Source: Eshraghiella sp050874365
GTDB lineage: Bacteria > Bacillota > Clostridia > Lachnospirales > Lachnospiraceae
DNA length: 15,180 bases
Assembly: GCA_050874365.1 (NCBI GenBank)
Contig: JBNMKN010000038.1
Span: 1-15,180, forward strand
Reading direction: 5' to 3'
Shown in pieces: positions 1 to 8,212 of this stretch. A program made the position numbers and the translations under genes. A model generated the notes under the pieces. That model had not been told where the DNA came from and ran no database searches. It saw only the letters and a list, made by a program, of their open reading frames with translations. Each line of letters starts with the position of its first letter. Position 1 is the stretch's first letter.

Positions 1-693
1 GTTATTTACTTTGTTAAATCAAAAAAAGCAGGTAATATCTACCTGTTTACATATCGTCTTAAAAAGACCTTATTAAATTTCTGTTGTTTTCTTGGGGTCT
101 CATTTATGATATTTACTCTGGCTTTTATGCCTGTGTATAACCGCCTTGACTTCATGAGTTACAACAATATCCATTCTGCTTCAATAGATGAGGAATATCT
201 TGATAGAATCGCAGAAAGTGCCAATACCTTAAGTAATGAAATTATCGCTTCCGACCAATCCGGTATTAATGAAACTACTTTTATTGTTACATTGAATAAA
301 CTTGCTTTACATTATCCCTGCCTTAGGGATTTCTATGTTGAACCCAAGAAATCAATATTTTTCTCAGGCTACGTTCCTTTTACTAACGAGGTATGTCATA
401 AATCCGATAACTTAAGTCCGTCCGATGTAATTGACATTATGGAGGGCTATGCCTGCTCATCCGGTTTTGTATCAGCTTCCGACAGACAATACATAGCGGT
501 AAGTGCCTGTCTTAAAAGCGACAATGCCTACCTTAAATACTGTGGCATACTTGCGGTAATTAATACTGTTAATAAAAATTATCCGGACAAAAATATAACT
601 GCCCTTCTTAACCGGAATGTTATCAAGGATATGGATTCCTTGTCATCCGGTTGTACGAGCAGTTATCTTCCCGAATTAAATTCTATTCTTTAA
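1..693 (+). CDS. Membrane-anchored protein of unknown function (5'-partial)
   Basis: The reading frame is open from base 1, so the gene probably starts left of the window. The first Met visible in frame, at 106, lies inside a hydrophobic stretch and is an unlikely start. 230 residues are visible. Residues 1-22 are basic and likely cytoplasmic, residues about 23-46 form one membrane segment, and the remaining 180 or so residues are polar and likely extracytoplasmic, with several Cys. No enzymatic motif is recognisable. It could be a single-pass sensor or surface protein, or the tail of a larger membrane protein. The TAA stop at 691-693 lies inside the 3' end of the convergent lipid kinase gene, an 11-base overlap with no terminator between them. 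Function is not assigned. Confidence 0.6.
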   Translation, partial: VIYFVKSKKAGNIYLFTYRLKKTLLNFCCFLGVSFMIFTLAFMPVYNRLDFMSYNNIHSASIDEEYLDRIAESANTLSNEIIASDQSGINETTFIVTLNKLALHYPCLRDFYVEPKKSIFFSGYVPFTNEVCHKSDNLSPSDVIDIMEGYACSSGFVSASDRQYIAVSACLKSDNAYLKYCGILAVINTVNKNYPDKNITALLNRNVIKDMDSLSSGCTSSYLPELNSIL

Positions 694-1570
694 TAATATT
701 AATTGCCTTAGGGCATACATCTATTTCTACCCGCTGGTGGTCATCCGCATATTCGCCGTCAAGAGTCCAGCTTATGGACTTATCGCTTTCAAAAATTACT
801 TTTGACGCTTTGAATCTGTCTACCATAGGACTGTCCTGATTTTTTGAAAAAAGACCGGCAACAATCTGCTGCAACTCCAATGGATTCTTAGCTTCTCTCA
901 CAAGGATTACCTCAAATAACCCATCATCAAGCAATACATTTTTACCTGTAATGCCTTTTATACCACCTACGGACTTTGAATTAGCCACCATACCGTAGAT
1001 ATAATTGCCGGTAACCGTTATATCGTTACAGGTCACTTTCATATGATATGCTTTTATCTTACCGAGACTCTTTAAACTTTCCACTATATAAGCCTGATGT
1101 CCGAGAACATTTTTCATGCTCTGGGGTGTCTTGTATGACACATCCGTAAAAGCACCAAATGCAGCAACGTAATTAAAAAATCTTCCGTTCATTACGCCAA
1201 TGTCACACAAGAAAGAATTGTCCTTTGATATTAATTTTGCGGCTTTAACCATATCCTTAGGTATTCCGAGACTTTTTGCAAAATCATTAGTAGAGCCCGC
1301 CGGAATATACCCAATCTTAGGCTTTGCCATGCGGTGTGTCATAACTGCCGAGATAACCTCATTAAGTGTTCCGTCACCGCCGCTGCATACGATAAGATTA
1401 TATCTTCCGTCTGCCGCACATACCTTGTCATATCCGTCCATGGCATGCTGTGTAGGACATACCGTCATCTCATAACCTGCTTTTACAAATATATCAAGTA
1501 TCTCGCATAATTTATTTTTAATAAGTCCTTTCCCTGAATGTGGGTTATATACAAAAAGTAATTTCTTCAT
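683..1570 (-). CDS. YegS/DagK-family lipid kinase (diacylglycerol kinase-like)
   Basis: A 295-residue protein of the usual length for soluble bacterial diacylglycerol kinases (DAGK catalytic domain plus C-terminal beta domain). The nucleotide-binding motif GGDGTLNE is at residues 64-71, after an N-terminal segment with NPHSGKG at 9-15. The family motif GSTNDFAKSLGIP is at 92-104, and a DDGLFEVILV segment lies in the C-terminal half. Family members phosphorylate diacylglycerol or related lipids at the inner membrane face, recycling diacylglycerol released by lipoteichoic acid or glycolipid synthesis; the exact substrate is not readable here. It is the last gene of a leftward operon, 24 bases after the LicD gene. 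The purine-rich GAGAGGA element sits about 13 bases before the ATG, a rather long spacing. Its 3' end overlaps the convergent gene by 11 bases. Confidence 0.9.
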   Translation of the reverse strand: MKKLLFVYNPHSGKGLIKNKLCEILDIFVKAGYEMTVCPTQHAMDGYDKVCAADGRYNLIVCSGGDGTLNEVISAVMTHRMAKPKIGYIPAGSTNDFAKSLGIPKDMVKAAKLISKDNSFLCDIGVMNGRFFNYVAAFGAFTDVSYKTPQSMKNVLGHQAYIVESLKSLGKIKAYHMKVTCNDITVTGNYIYGMVANSKSVGGIKGITGKNVLLDDGLFEVILVREAKNPLELQQIVAGLFSKNQDSPMVDRFKASKVIFESDKSISWTLDGEYADDHQRVEIDVCPKAINIIKE

Positions 1571-1594
1571 GATATCCGTATCGTCCTCTCCCGA

Positions 1595-2467
1595 TTAGCT
1601 TCTCCTTTCTCCCTTTCCGTCTCCAAAATCAAGAATGTACGGAAAATGCGTCTTTCTTCTGTCGACAGGAGGCAATGTCATATAATCTTCCCCGTATCCG
1701 CTGACAAGAAGCTCGTGTGTATGATTAGGGAAATTCATCTCAAATTCTTCAAACTTCATCTTTCTGCAAGGGAATATATCTTTCACATAGTTCTCCTCCA
1801 TATGAGGCGTTGTATCACATATATATCCAATTTTCTTAGTAGGTCTGTCATTATATTTTATACAGGTCTTTATACACTTTTTGTAAAGCTTCTTTCTGTC
1901 AACACCGAAAAATTTCATTACACGGTGGACATTCCTGCATATAAAAAGAATTATTTTCTTAAGAAGTCCCTGTTGTGCAAGGTATGGCTCAGGTATAGCC
2001 CTTAAAATCATAAGTTTGCTGAGATACCATGCCCTCCACTGTTGGAAAAATCTCGCAATCCTGTTGTCCGCCAGATTGTCATAAGGGAAAATATCAAGGA
2101 AAATACCAAGCGGACAATTCTTAAGGTTCATAAAAGCATACTCAACAAACTTTGTATTCTTAATGCACCATCTGGTTGACATAAGCGGATATGTGCTGTA
2201 TTCATCCGCATTAAGCAGATAGTATTTGTCAGAATATTTTTCCGCCGCTATTTTAAGAAATTTGTTGTAGTCTTTTCGAGGCATACCCACGTCAATATCA
2301 TCATCCCACGGAATATATCCGCCGTGTCTCACCGCACCGAGGCAGGTACCGCCCATACCGAAATATCTTAAATTATTCTCTTCACATAACTCTATGAAAT
2401 CCTTTAAAATTTCTTTTTCAAGCTCTTTTATCTTAGATAATTCCTCATCATTATAGAATCTGGTCAT
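1595..2467 (-). CDS. licD: LicD-family phosphotransferase
   Basis: About 290 residues with the LicD/fukutin-type nucleotidyl- or phosphotransferase core near the N terminus: an FGMGGTCLGAVRHGG segment at about 39-53, directly followed by the Asp-rich PWDDDIDVGMPR motif at 56-67 (numbered from the upstream GTG). The acidic cluster is the presumed metal-binding and catalytic site. The founding member transfers phosphocholine to cell-surface glycans or teichoic acids; other relatives may transfer different phospho-groups, so the donor is unknown here. Two starts compete. A GTG at 2476 overlaps the upstream stop as GTGA. The ATG at 2467, used here, has an AGGTG six bases upstream and I prefer it. 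Either way the gene is translationally close to the upstream metallo-hydrolase and belongs to the same operon. No membrane segment or signal peptide is evident. Confidence 0.85.
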   Translation of the reverse strand: MTRFYNDEELSKIKELEKEILKDFIELCEENNLRYFGMGGTCLGAVRHGGYIPWDDDIDVGMPRKDYNKFLKIAAEKYSDKYYLLNADEYSTYPLMSTRWCIKNTKFVEYAFMNLKNCPLGIFLDIFPYDNLADNRIARFFQQWRAWYLSKLMILRAIPEPYLAQQGLLKKIILFICRNVHRVMKFFGVDRKKLYKKCIKTCIKYNDRPTKKIGYICDTTPHMEENYVKDIFPCRKMKFEEFEMNFPNHTHELLVSGYGEDYMTLPPVDRRKTHFPYILDFGDGKGERRS

Positions 2468-2472
2468 CCTTT

Positions 2473-4068
2473 TCACCTATCCCACTTGTCACACATTGAA
2501 TTAATCTGGTCAGCAAATTTTGCTAAATCCTTATTGGCACCGCCTTCGTTATGTTTGATAACGGTAAGAAGACGTCTGCCCGCTGCAAGAAGACGTTCAA
2601 ATACGTCATTTGCCTTTCTCTGCACAGGTTTCTTGGCTTTGAGGATTCTTTCTCCTTCTTTTACAAACCTGCCGCTTATCATATCAAACTCTGCACCGGA
2701 ATACGGTGCAACAGCATTAAGTCCATACTCATCGCAAAGGCACTTTGCAAAGCCTGTGCTTACTTCATCTTCACCATGTACCACAAACACCTGTTTAAGT
2801 CTGTCATCAAACGAAGTAACCCATTTTATAAGTCCTGCTTTATCCGCATGGCCGCTTACGCCCTCAAGTTTAACTATCTCAGCCATAACCTCGATAGTCT
2901 CTCCGAAAAGCTTAACTTCACTTGCACCTTCAAGCAGCATCCTGCCTAAGGTTCCGTTGGCCTGATACCCTACAAAAACAACGGTACATTCTTTTCTCCA
3001 GAGGTTGTGCTTAAGGTGGTGTCTTATACGTCCCGCTTCACACATACCTGATGCGGAAATTATTACTTTAGGCTTATTATCAGAGTTAATGGCAATGGAG
3101 TCATTGCTTGTAACGGAAAGTGTAAGTCCCGGAAATCTCAGAGGATTAACCCCGTTTTTCACAAGCTCCATTGCTTCTTCATCGAAGCACTCTGCCATAT
3201 TTTCATTAAAAATCTGGGTAGCCTCAACCGCAAGAGGACTATCCACATATACTTCAAATGAGTGTCCTTTTACAAGACCCTCCTCTTTGATTTTACGGAA
3301 GTAATAAAGCATCTCCTGGGTTCTGCCTACCGCAAACGCAGGAATTACAACATTGCCTCCTCTGTCAAAGGTTCTCTGACATATTCCTGCAAGAACGTTT
3401 ACATAATCCACATCTGCATTATGGTATCTGTCTCCATAAGTAGATTCCATAACAACATAATCCGCATCTTTAAGATATGACGGGTCTTTAATAATCGGTC
3501 TGTTAAGATTACCGATATCACCTGAGAAAACAATCTTACGTTCTTCCCCATCCTCATTAATCCATACCTCTATGCTGGCTGAACCAAGAAGATGTCCCGC
3601 ATCGGAAAACTTGACTTTGACACCTTCGCATAAATCCATTACTTTATCATAATCGCAGGCAACAAAGTGTTCCAGAACGCCTTCCGCATCATTCATATCA
3701 TAAATAGGGACTACAGGTTCTTTACCTGCCCTCTGTCCCTTTCTGTTCTTCCATTCCGCCTCTGTCATCTGGATATGTGCCGAGTCTTTCAACATTATAT
3801 CACATAAATCCACAGTGGCAGGAGTCGCTATTACTTCGCCTCTGAATCCTCTGGCATACAAAAGAGGAAGCATTCCCGAATGGTCAATATGTGCGTGTGT
3901 AAGCAGTACATAATCTATATCTGCAATATTCATAGGAAGTTCCGCATTCTCAAATTCGTCCGTTCCCTGTTCCATTCCGCAATCAACAAGAATATATCTG
4001 CCACAAGCCTCCAATACATGACAGCTTCCCGTAACCTCATGGTCTGCCCCAATAAAAATAAGTCTCAT
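2473..4068 (-). CDS. Beta-CASP metallo-beta-lactamase-fold hydrolase (RNA-specificity type)
   Basis: A 531-residue cytoplasmic protein. The zinc signature THAHIDHSG is at 57-65, later metal-ligand motifs are DAGHLLGSAS (His159) and FSGDIGN (Asp184), and the beta-CASP and RNA-specificity elements follow: ESTYGDRYH at about 208-216, PAFAVGRTQE at 243-252, SASGMCEAGR at 338-347, VSGHAD at 404-409 (His407) and VVHGE at 429-433 (His431). This order matches CPSF73-like and bacterial 'RNA specificity domain' metallo-hydrolases, which are endo- or exoribonucleases. The full set of metal ligands suggests an active enzyme. The C-terminal 90 residues are Lys/Arg-rich and helical-looking. The start is supported by AGGTGG eight bases upstream of ATG and by a promoter further up. 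It is the first gene of a leftward operon with licD and the lipid kinase. The RNA substrate is unknown. Confidence 0.9.
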   Translation of the reverse strand: MRLIFIGADHEVTGSCHVLEACGRYILVDCGMEQGTDEFENAELPMNIADIDYVLLTHAHIDHSGMLPLLYARGFRGEVIATPATVDLCDIMLKDSAHIQMTEAEWKNRKGQRAGKEPVVPIYDMNDAEGVLEHFVACDYDKVMDLCEGVKVKFSDAGHLLGSASIEVWINEDGEERKIVFSGDIGNLNRPIIKDPSYLKDADYVVMESTYGDRYHNADVDYVNVLAGICQRTFDRGGNVVIPAFAVGRTQEMLYYFRKIKEEGLVKGHSFEVYVDSPLAVEATQIFNENMAECFDEEAMELVKNGVNPLRFPGLTLSVTSNDSIAINSDNKPKVIISASGMCEAGRIRHHLKHNLWRKECTVVFVGYQANGTLGRMLLEGASEVKLFGETIEVMAEIVKLEGVSGHADKAGLIKWVTSFDDRLKQVFVVHGEDEVSTGFAKCLCDEYGLNAVAPYSGAEFDMISGRFVKEGERILKAKKPVQRKANDVFERLLAAGRRLLTVIKHNEGGANKDLAKFADQINSMCDKWDR

Positions 4069-4100
4069 ATATTAAGCCACCTTTCCCCGTTTATATTATC

Positions 4101-4129
4101 ATTATAACAGCATTTTCCATTTAAGCCAA
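4101..4129 (-). promoter_or_regulatory. Predicted sigma-A promoter of the beta-CASP hydrolase/licD/lipid kinase operon
   Basis: On the minus strand TTGGCT (4124-4129) and a perfect TATAAT (4101-4106) are separated by 17 bases. The pair lies 32 bases before the ATG of the metallo-hydrolase, in the divergent spacer shared with the PAP2 gene. Read by eye, no transcript evidence. Confidence 0.6.
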
Positions 4130-4147
4130 CTTTTATTTCTCTGTTGT

Positions 4148-4176
4148 TTGCATTTATCCCCGCTTAATGATATAAT
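4148..4176 (+). promoter_or_regulatory. Predicted sigma-A promoter of the PAP2 phosphatase gene
   Basis: TTGCAT (4148-4153) and a perfect TATAAT (4171-4176) are 17 bases apart, and TGA directly before the -10 gives an extended -10 element. The PAP2 ATG follows 35 bases later. It is arranged back-to-back with the promoter of the leftward operon. Confidence 0.6.
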
Positions 4177-4211
4177 TCACAGTATTATATCTTACAGAAA
4201 GGACATTCAAA

Positions 4212-4748
4212 ATGAATTGGGAATTATCCGTATTACACTGGTTTGAATCACTTCATAATCCCGTACTTGACCCGGTTATGAAGGGACTTACTTTCCTTGG
4301 CAACGCAGGCTGTTTCTGGATAGCTCTGGCAGTTGTACTTTTGTTTTTTAAGCGTACAAGAAAAATTGGAATTACAATGGCAGTTTCCCTTGTATTATCG
4401 CTTATATTTACTAATCTTATAATTAAACATCTTGTAGACCGTACAAGACCTTTTGTGGTTGACCCTACATTGTTAAAATCAATGTTAGTCAAGCTCCCTG
4501 AGGATTCATCATTCCCTTCAGGACATACATCCGCAAGTGTTGCCGCCGCAGTTGCCATATTTACCCAGAATAAAAAATGGGGTATTCCGGCAATTGTACT
4601 TGCCGTACTTATAGGCATTTCAAGATTATATCTTACCGTGCATTTTCCTACCGACGTTATTACCGGTCTCTTACTCGGTATCGTATACGGAATCGGAGCA
4701 TACTTTATCACTTCTAAGTTAATATATAAAAATAAAACATCAGAGTGA
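4212..4748 (+). CDS. PAP2-family membrane phosphatase
   Basis: A 178-residue integral membrane protein with all three PAP2 (type 2 phosphatidic acid phosphatase) motifs: Lys72 to Arg-Pro at 79-80 (KHLVDRTRP), PSGH at 102-105, and SRLYLTVHFPTD at 137-148 containing the nucleophilic His144 and Asp148. Hydrophobic segments lie at about 34-46, 53-71, 107-117, 125-137 and 149-167. Family members dephosphorylate phosphatidate, phosphatidylglycerophosphate or undecaprenyl pyrophosphate at the membrane. The small size and motif spacing fit the last two, but the substrate cannot be read from sequence. AAAGGA lies a few bases before the ATG. It is divergent from the operon carrying the lipid kinase, which could perform the reverse reaction on diacylglycerol. 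Its last nine bases overlap the convergent YigZ gene. Confidence 0.9.
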   Translation: MNWELSVLHWFESLHNPVLDPVMKGLTFLGNAGCFWIALAVVLLFFKRTRKIGITMAVSLVLSLIFTNLIIKHLVDRTRPFVVDPTLLKSMLVKLPEDSSFPSGHTSASVAAAVAIFTQNKKWGIPAIVLAVLIGISRLYLTVHFPTDVITGLLLGIVYGIGAYFITSKLIYKNKTSE

Positions 4749-5375
4749 TATATTTTTTTCAATCGGCAGTTCGCAGTCTTTTATAATGACTGCCCTGCCG
4801 TTTGTTATTTCCGTAATCGTATCCACAAGTAATTTTTCACGCTCTTTTTCTATTACTATCTTCATGGTTACTTTATCCGTATATTCCGTATCTGCTATCG
4901 CTGCATTAACTGACGCCATTGCGTACTGTATTTTTCCCGAACCGTTATAATCTGTTGTAACAATATACCTTACACCCTGCACCTGTGTTGCAAGCAGGCT
5001 GTTATTAAGCGCCGTTGCGGAAGCATCGGTATATGCCCTTACAAGCCCCCCTGTTCCAAGCAACGTTCCTCCGAAATATCTCGTTACAATTATAAGGCAG
5101 TTATGTACACCCATTCTTGTAATCACTTCAAGTATCGGCTTACCCGCCGTTCCCGAAGGCTCGCCGTCATCGCTGCACCTTGTTACCTCATTATTATTTC
5201 CTATTACATAAGCGTAACAATTATGCCTTGCATCCCAATATTTTTTCCTTGCCTCTTCTATGTATGAACTGACTTCGTTTTCATTTTCTACTTTATATAC
5301 TTTGGCGATAAATCTTGATTTTTTCTCTTCATAGATGCCCTCTGCACCTTCTTTAACTACGATAAAATCTTTCAT
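4740..5375 (-). CDS. yigZ: YigZ/IMPACT (UPF0029) family protein
   Basis: A 211-residue cytoplasmic protein matching the bacterial YigZ family from end to end. An N-terminal IMPACT domain includes KKSRFIA at 18-24, ARHNCYAYV at 49-57, the SDDGEPSGTAGKP loop at 68-80 and the signature VTRYFGGTLLGTGGLVRAY at 97-115. A C-terminal domain of about 70 residues follows, as is usual (DUF1949 type, ferredoxin-like). The family is linked to the yeast and mammalian IMPACT translation regulators, but the bacterial role is not settled; a proteinase label seen in databases is not convincing. AGGAG lies about five bases before the ATG, and an extended -10-like TGGTAAAAT is at 5404-5412 on the minus strand. 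The stop lies inside the end of the PAP2 gene (nine-base overlap). Confidence 0.88.
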   Translation of the reverse strand: MKDFIVVKEGAEGIYEEKKSRFIAKVYKVENENEVSSYIEEARKKYWDARHNCYAYVIGNNNEVTRCSDDGEPSGTAGKPILEVITRMGVHNCLIIVTRYFGGTLLGTGGLVRAYTDASATALNNSLLATQVQGVRYIVTTDYNGSGKIQYAMASVNAAIADTEYTDKVTMKIVIEKEREKLLVDTITEITNGRAVIIKDCELPIEKNISL

Positions 5376-5465
5376 ATTGACTCCTGCGGTTATTTATACC
5401 GTGATTTTACCATATTTTTCTCTGTTAAGAAAGTGTTACAGATTTCTTATATTTAGCGTTTTTTC

Positions 5466-5494
5466 TTTATTTATCCGAATATATTTGGTATAAT
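5466..5494 (+). promoter_or_regulatory. Predicted promoter of the class A PBP gene
   Basis: A perfect TATAAT (5489-5494) is preceded by TGG, giving an extended -10. A weak -35 (TTTATT, 5466-5471) lies 17 bases upstream. The ATG follows after a leader of about 40 bases with GGAGAG before it. Confidence 0.5.
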
Positions 5495-5541
5495 CCATTA
5501 AAATACTTTTAATAAAGCAACATCATTTCAGGAGAGACTAT

Positions 5542-8178
5542 ATGGATTTTTCAAATAAAAATATTAAAAAGACAAGGCAGGAGCTTTCTTCTTCAAGGAA
5601 AAAGTTCACTTCCAAAATCTTTGTAAACGGTTTTAAGGTATTTATCGTACTTGTTGTGTTTGTTGCGGTTACCATGTCCTCAATGGTATTCGGTGCAATC
5701 AACGGCATTATCAAAACCGCACCTGAGATTACCATTAATGACGTTACGCCATCCCAATACAAGACCATTGTGTATGACTGTAACAACGTTGAGGTAGAGA
5801 CCCTTGTTGCGTCAGGTGCCAACAGAATATATGTTACCTACGACGAAATTCCCGATAACCTAAAAAATGCTTTTATAGCAATAGAGGATGAACGTTTTCT
5901 TTCCCATAACGGAATTGACGCAAAGGGAATAATAAGAGCGGCTTATATAGGTATTACCAATAATCTCCGTTTTACCCAGGGAGCCAGCACCATTACCCAG
6001 CAGCTTATCAAGAACAGTGTATTTTCCGTTGAGAACGAAAACAGCCTTTCAGACAGGCTTAAGCGTAAAATACAGGAACAGTACCTTGCACTGAAGCTTG
6101 AGGAAGTTGCTGACAAAAGCCAGATTCTTGAGAATTACCTTAATACCATTAATCTTGGCAACAATAACCTTGGTGTGCAGTCCGCCTCACTTAATTATTT
6201 TAATAAGGATGTATCGGAGCTTACTTTATCCGAATGTGCCGTAATTGCCGCAATCACCCAGAACCCTTCCAAATACAATCCTATACGTCACGCCGAATAT
6301 AACGCTGAACGACGTAAACTTGTGCTTGATAACATGCTCAAAAACAACATGATTTCCCAGTCACAGTATGACGAAGCCCTTAACGATGATGTATATTCAA
6401 GAATTGCCAACAACAATACTTCAAGTTCATCGTCATCAACTGCATATTCATACTATACTGATGCTCTCATACAGCAGATAATGGAAGATTTGATGACTAC
6501 CAAAGGCTACACCTACACACAAGCATACAACCTTGTATATCGTGGCGGTCTTTCAATATACTCATGTGAGGATTCAGAGCTTCAGAAATATGCAGAGGCT
6601 ATAATCAACAGTCCCAACAGTTGGAACGGATACGAAGAATATACGGTCACCTGCCGTTTCAGGGTAAAAGACGAAGACGGTAATGTAGGTAATTACACAG
6701 AATCCACATTGCTTAAATACCTCCAGTCAAAATACGGTTCAAATATAAGCCTTACTTTCCAGAGCACGGAAGAAGCAGATAAATATGTAAAAGAATATAA
6801 GGACTATATTCTTGAACAGACCCACGGTGAGATAGTAAAAGGAAGCGAATCCACAACCTATACGGTAGGTCCACAGGCTTCCCTGGTTGTTATAGAAAAC
6901 GGCACAGGCGCAGTTAAGGTTATCATCGGGGGCCGTGGTGACAAGACAGAAAGCCTTGTACTTAACAGAGCAACCTCTTCTGCCCGTCAGGCAGGTTCCT
7001 CAATCAAGCCACTTGTTGCCTATGCACCTGCAATAGATACCGCAGGGTATACCCTCGGTAAAATATATGACGATATTCCTTTCTACTACAGCACAGGCCA
7101 GGTAGTAAGAAATAATGATGATATTTATAAAGGATATATAACATTAAGACAGTCAATTTCCGAATCAAGAAATACTCCTGCCCTTAATACCCTTAATGAT
7201 ATAGGCATTACAACAGGAATTAATTATCTTAAGAATTTTGGTATCACAACCCTGACAGATAAGGATTACTACCTTCCTATTGCTCTCGGTTCCTGCAGTG
7301 TTACCAATATGGAGCTTACAACAGCTTATACCGTACTTGCCAATAACGGTGAGCTTATCACTCCTAAACTTTATACAAAAATACTTGACCATGACGGAAA
7401 CGTTATCCTTGATAATACAGAAACAGCCAAGACACAGGTATTAAAAGAATCTACTGCATGGCTTATGGGCAATGTTCTTCATAATGTTCTTTTAGACGGT
7501 ACACTCCACGGACTTGATGTGGGAGATAACTATATTTCCGCAAAATCAGGTACAACACAGAGCGACCGTGATAAATGGATTGTGGGATATTCCAAATCCG
7601 TTACTGTGGGAATCTGGGTCGGTAACGATAACAACAGAGAATTTAAGACCGCAGAATACGGAACTCCTCACGTCGGTATATGGGCTGAAGTAATCAAAAA
7701 AGCCTGTGAGGGCAAAGATAATTCCGCACCTGAACGCCCTGATAATATAATCCCTGTGCAGATTTGCAAGGATTCCGGACTTTTAGTAGCCGAAGGGCTT
7801 TGCGACCATGACGAGCGTGGAAACAGAACCACTACAGAATATTTTGTCAAAGGTACAGAACCTACAGACTACTGTAACGTTCATCAGAAAGTAACTTATT
7901 GTCAGGATACGGGAAAAGTTGCTACGGACGAATGTCCTGATACTACAACCAAGATACAGATTTACAAGGATTTAAGTAAAGTTGACCTTTCAACTTATAC
8001 AATACAGGATGCCAAATATTCCTTCTCATCAAAAACCATTGATGACCATTGTCTTAAGCATAAAGGAAACGTAATCAATCCTTCCAAATACACGGCAAAG
8101 CTTCCTGAAAATGCGGGTTTTAACAATGAAAAAGAATCAGAAAGTGAAAGTTCAACAACAGAAACTGAAGAAGATTAA
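5542..8178 (+). CDS. Class A penicillin-binding protein (PBP1A-type transglycosylase/transpeptidase)
   Basis: An 878-residue bifunctional peptidoglycan synthase. A basic cytoplasmic N terminus is followed by one membrane anchor (about 31-55). The glycosyltransferase 51 domain shows EDERFLSHNG (115-124, catalytic Glu115), QGASTITQQ (146-154), RKIQEQ (175-180) and ENYLNTINLGNNNLGVQ (197-213). The penicillin-binding domain shows SSIK (Ser486 and Lys489), SRN (542-544) and KSGTT (668-672). A Ser-rich linker lies at 293-300, and about 90 residues resembling an inserted linker lie between the first part of the transpeptidase domain and its catalytic core (350-445). After 740 there are Cys-containing CxDTG-type repeats, then an acidic Ser/Glu tail, typical of clostridial PBP1A proteins. 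The enzyme polymerises and cross-links glycan on the outer membrane face. GGAGAG precedes the ATG. It is monocistronic and ends at a bidirectional terminator. Confidence 0.95.
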   Translation: MDFSNKNIKKTRQELSSSRKKFTSKIFVNGFKVFIVLVVFVAVTMSSMVFGAINGIIKTAPEITINDVTPSQYKTIVYDCNNVEVETLVASGANRIYVTYDEIPDNLKNAFIAIEDERFLSHNGIDAKGIIRAAYIGITNNLRFTQGASTITQQLIKNSVFSVENENSLSDRLKRKIQEQYLALKLEEVADKSQILENYLNTINLGNNNLGVQSASLNYFNKDVSELTLSECAVIAAITQNPSKYNPIRHAEYNAERRKLVLDNMLKNNMISQSQYDEALNDDVYSRIANNNTSSSSSSTAYSYYTDALIQQIMEDLMTTKGYTYTQAYNLVYRGGLSIYSCEDSELQKYAEAIINSPNSWNGYEEYTVTCRFRVKDEDGNVGNYTESTLLKYLQSKYGSNISLTFQSTEEADKYVKEYKDYILEQTHGEIVKGSESTTYTVGPQASLVVIENGTGAVKVIIGGRGDKTESLVLNRATSSARQAGSSIKPLVAYAPAIDTAGYTLGKIYDDIPFYYSTGQVVRNNDDIYKGYITLRQSISESRNTPALNTLNDIGITTGINYLKNFGITTLTDKDYYLPIALGSCSVTNMELTTAYTVLANNGELITPKLYTKILDHDGNVILDNTETAKTQVLKESTAWLMGNVLHNVLLDGTLHGLDVGDNYISAKSGTTQSDRDKWIVGYSKSVTVGIWVGNDNNREFKTAEYGTPHVGIWAEVIKKACEGKDNSAPERPDNIIPVQICKDSGLLVAEGLCDHDERGNRTTTEYFVKGTEPTDYCNVHQKVTYCQDTGKVATDECPDTTTKIQIYKDLSKVDLSTYTIQDAKYSFSSKTIDDHCLKHKGNVINPSKYTAKLPENAGFNNEKESESESSTTETEED

Positions 8179-8180
8179 AT

Positions 8181-8205
8181 AAAAGGGCTGTTTTGCAGCC
8201 CTTTT
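8181..8205. terminator. Bidirectional intrinsic terminator between the PBP and the fusion permease
   Basis: A ten-base-pair stem, AAAAGGGCTG (8181-8190) with CAGCCCTTTT (8196-8205), closes a five-base TTTTG loop. T-rich tails lie on both strands (CTTTTT on plus, CTTTTATTT on minus). It starts three bases after the PBP stop and lies eight bases after the stop of the convergent leftward operon, so it probably ends both transcripts. Confidence 0.85.
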
Positions 8206-8212
8206 TCGTATT

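Noticed and set aside
4253..4762. Leftward 169-codon open frame opposite the PAP2 gene
   Set aside because: It is the antisense shadow of a gene with all three PAP2 motifs and has no convincing ribosome binding site or domain.
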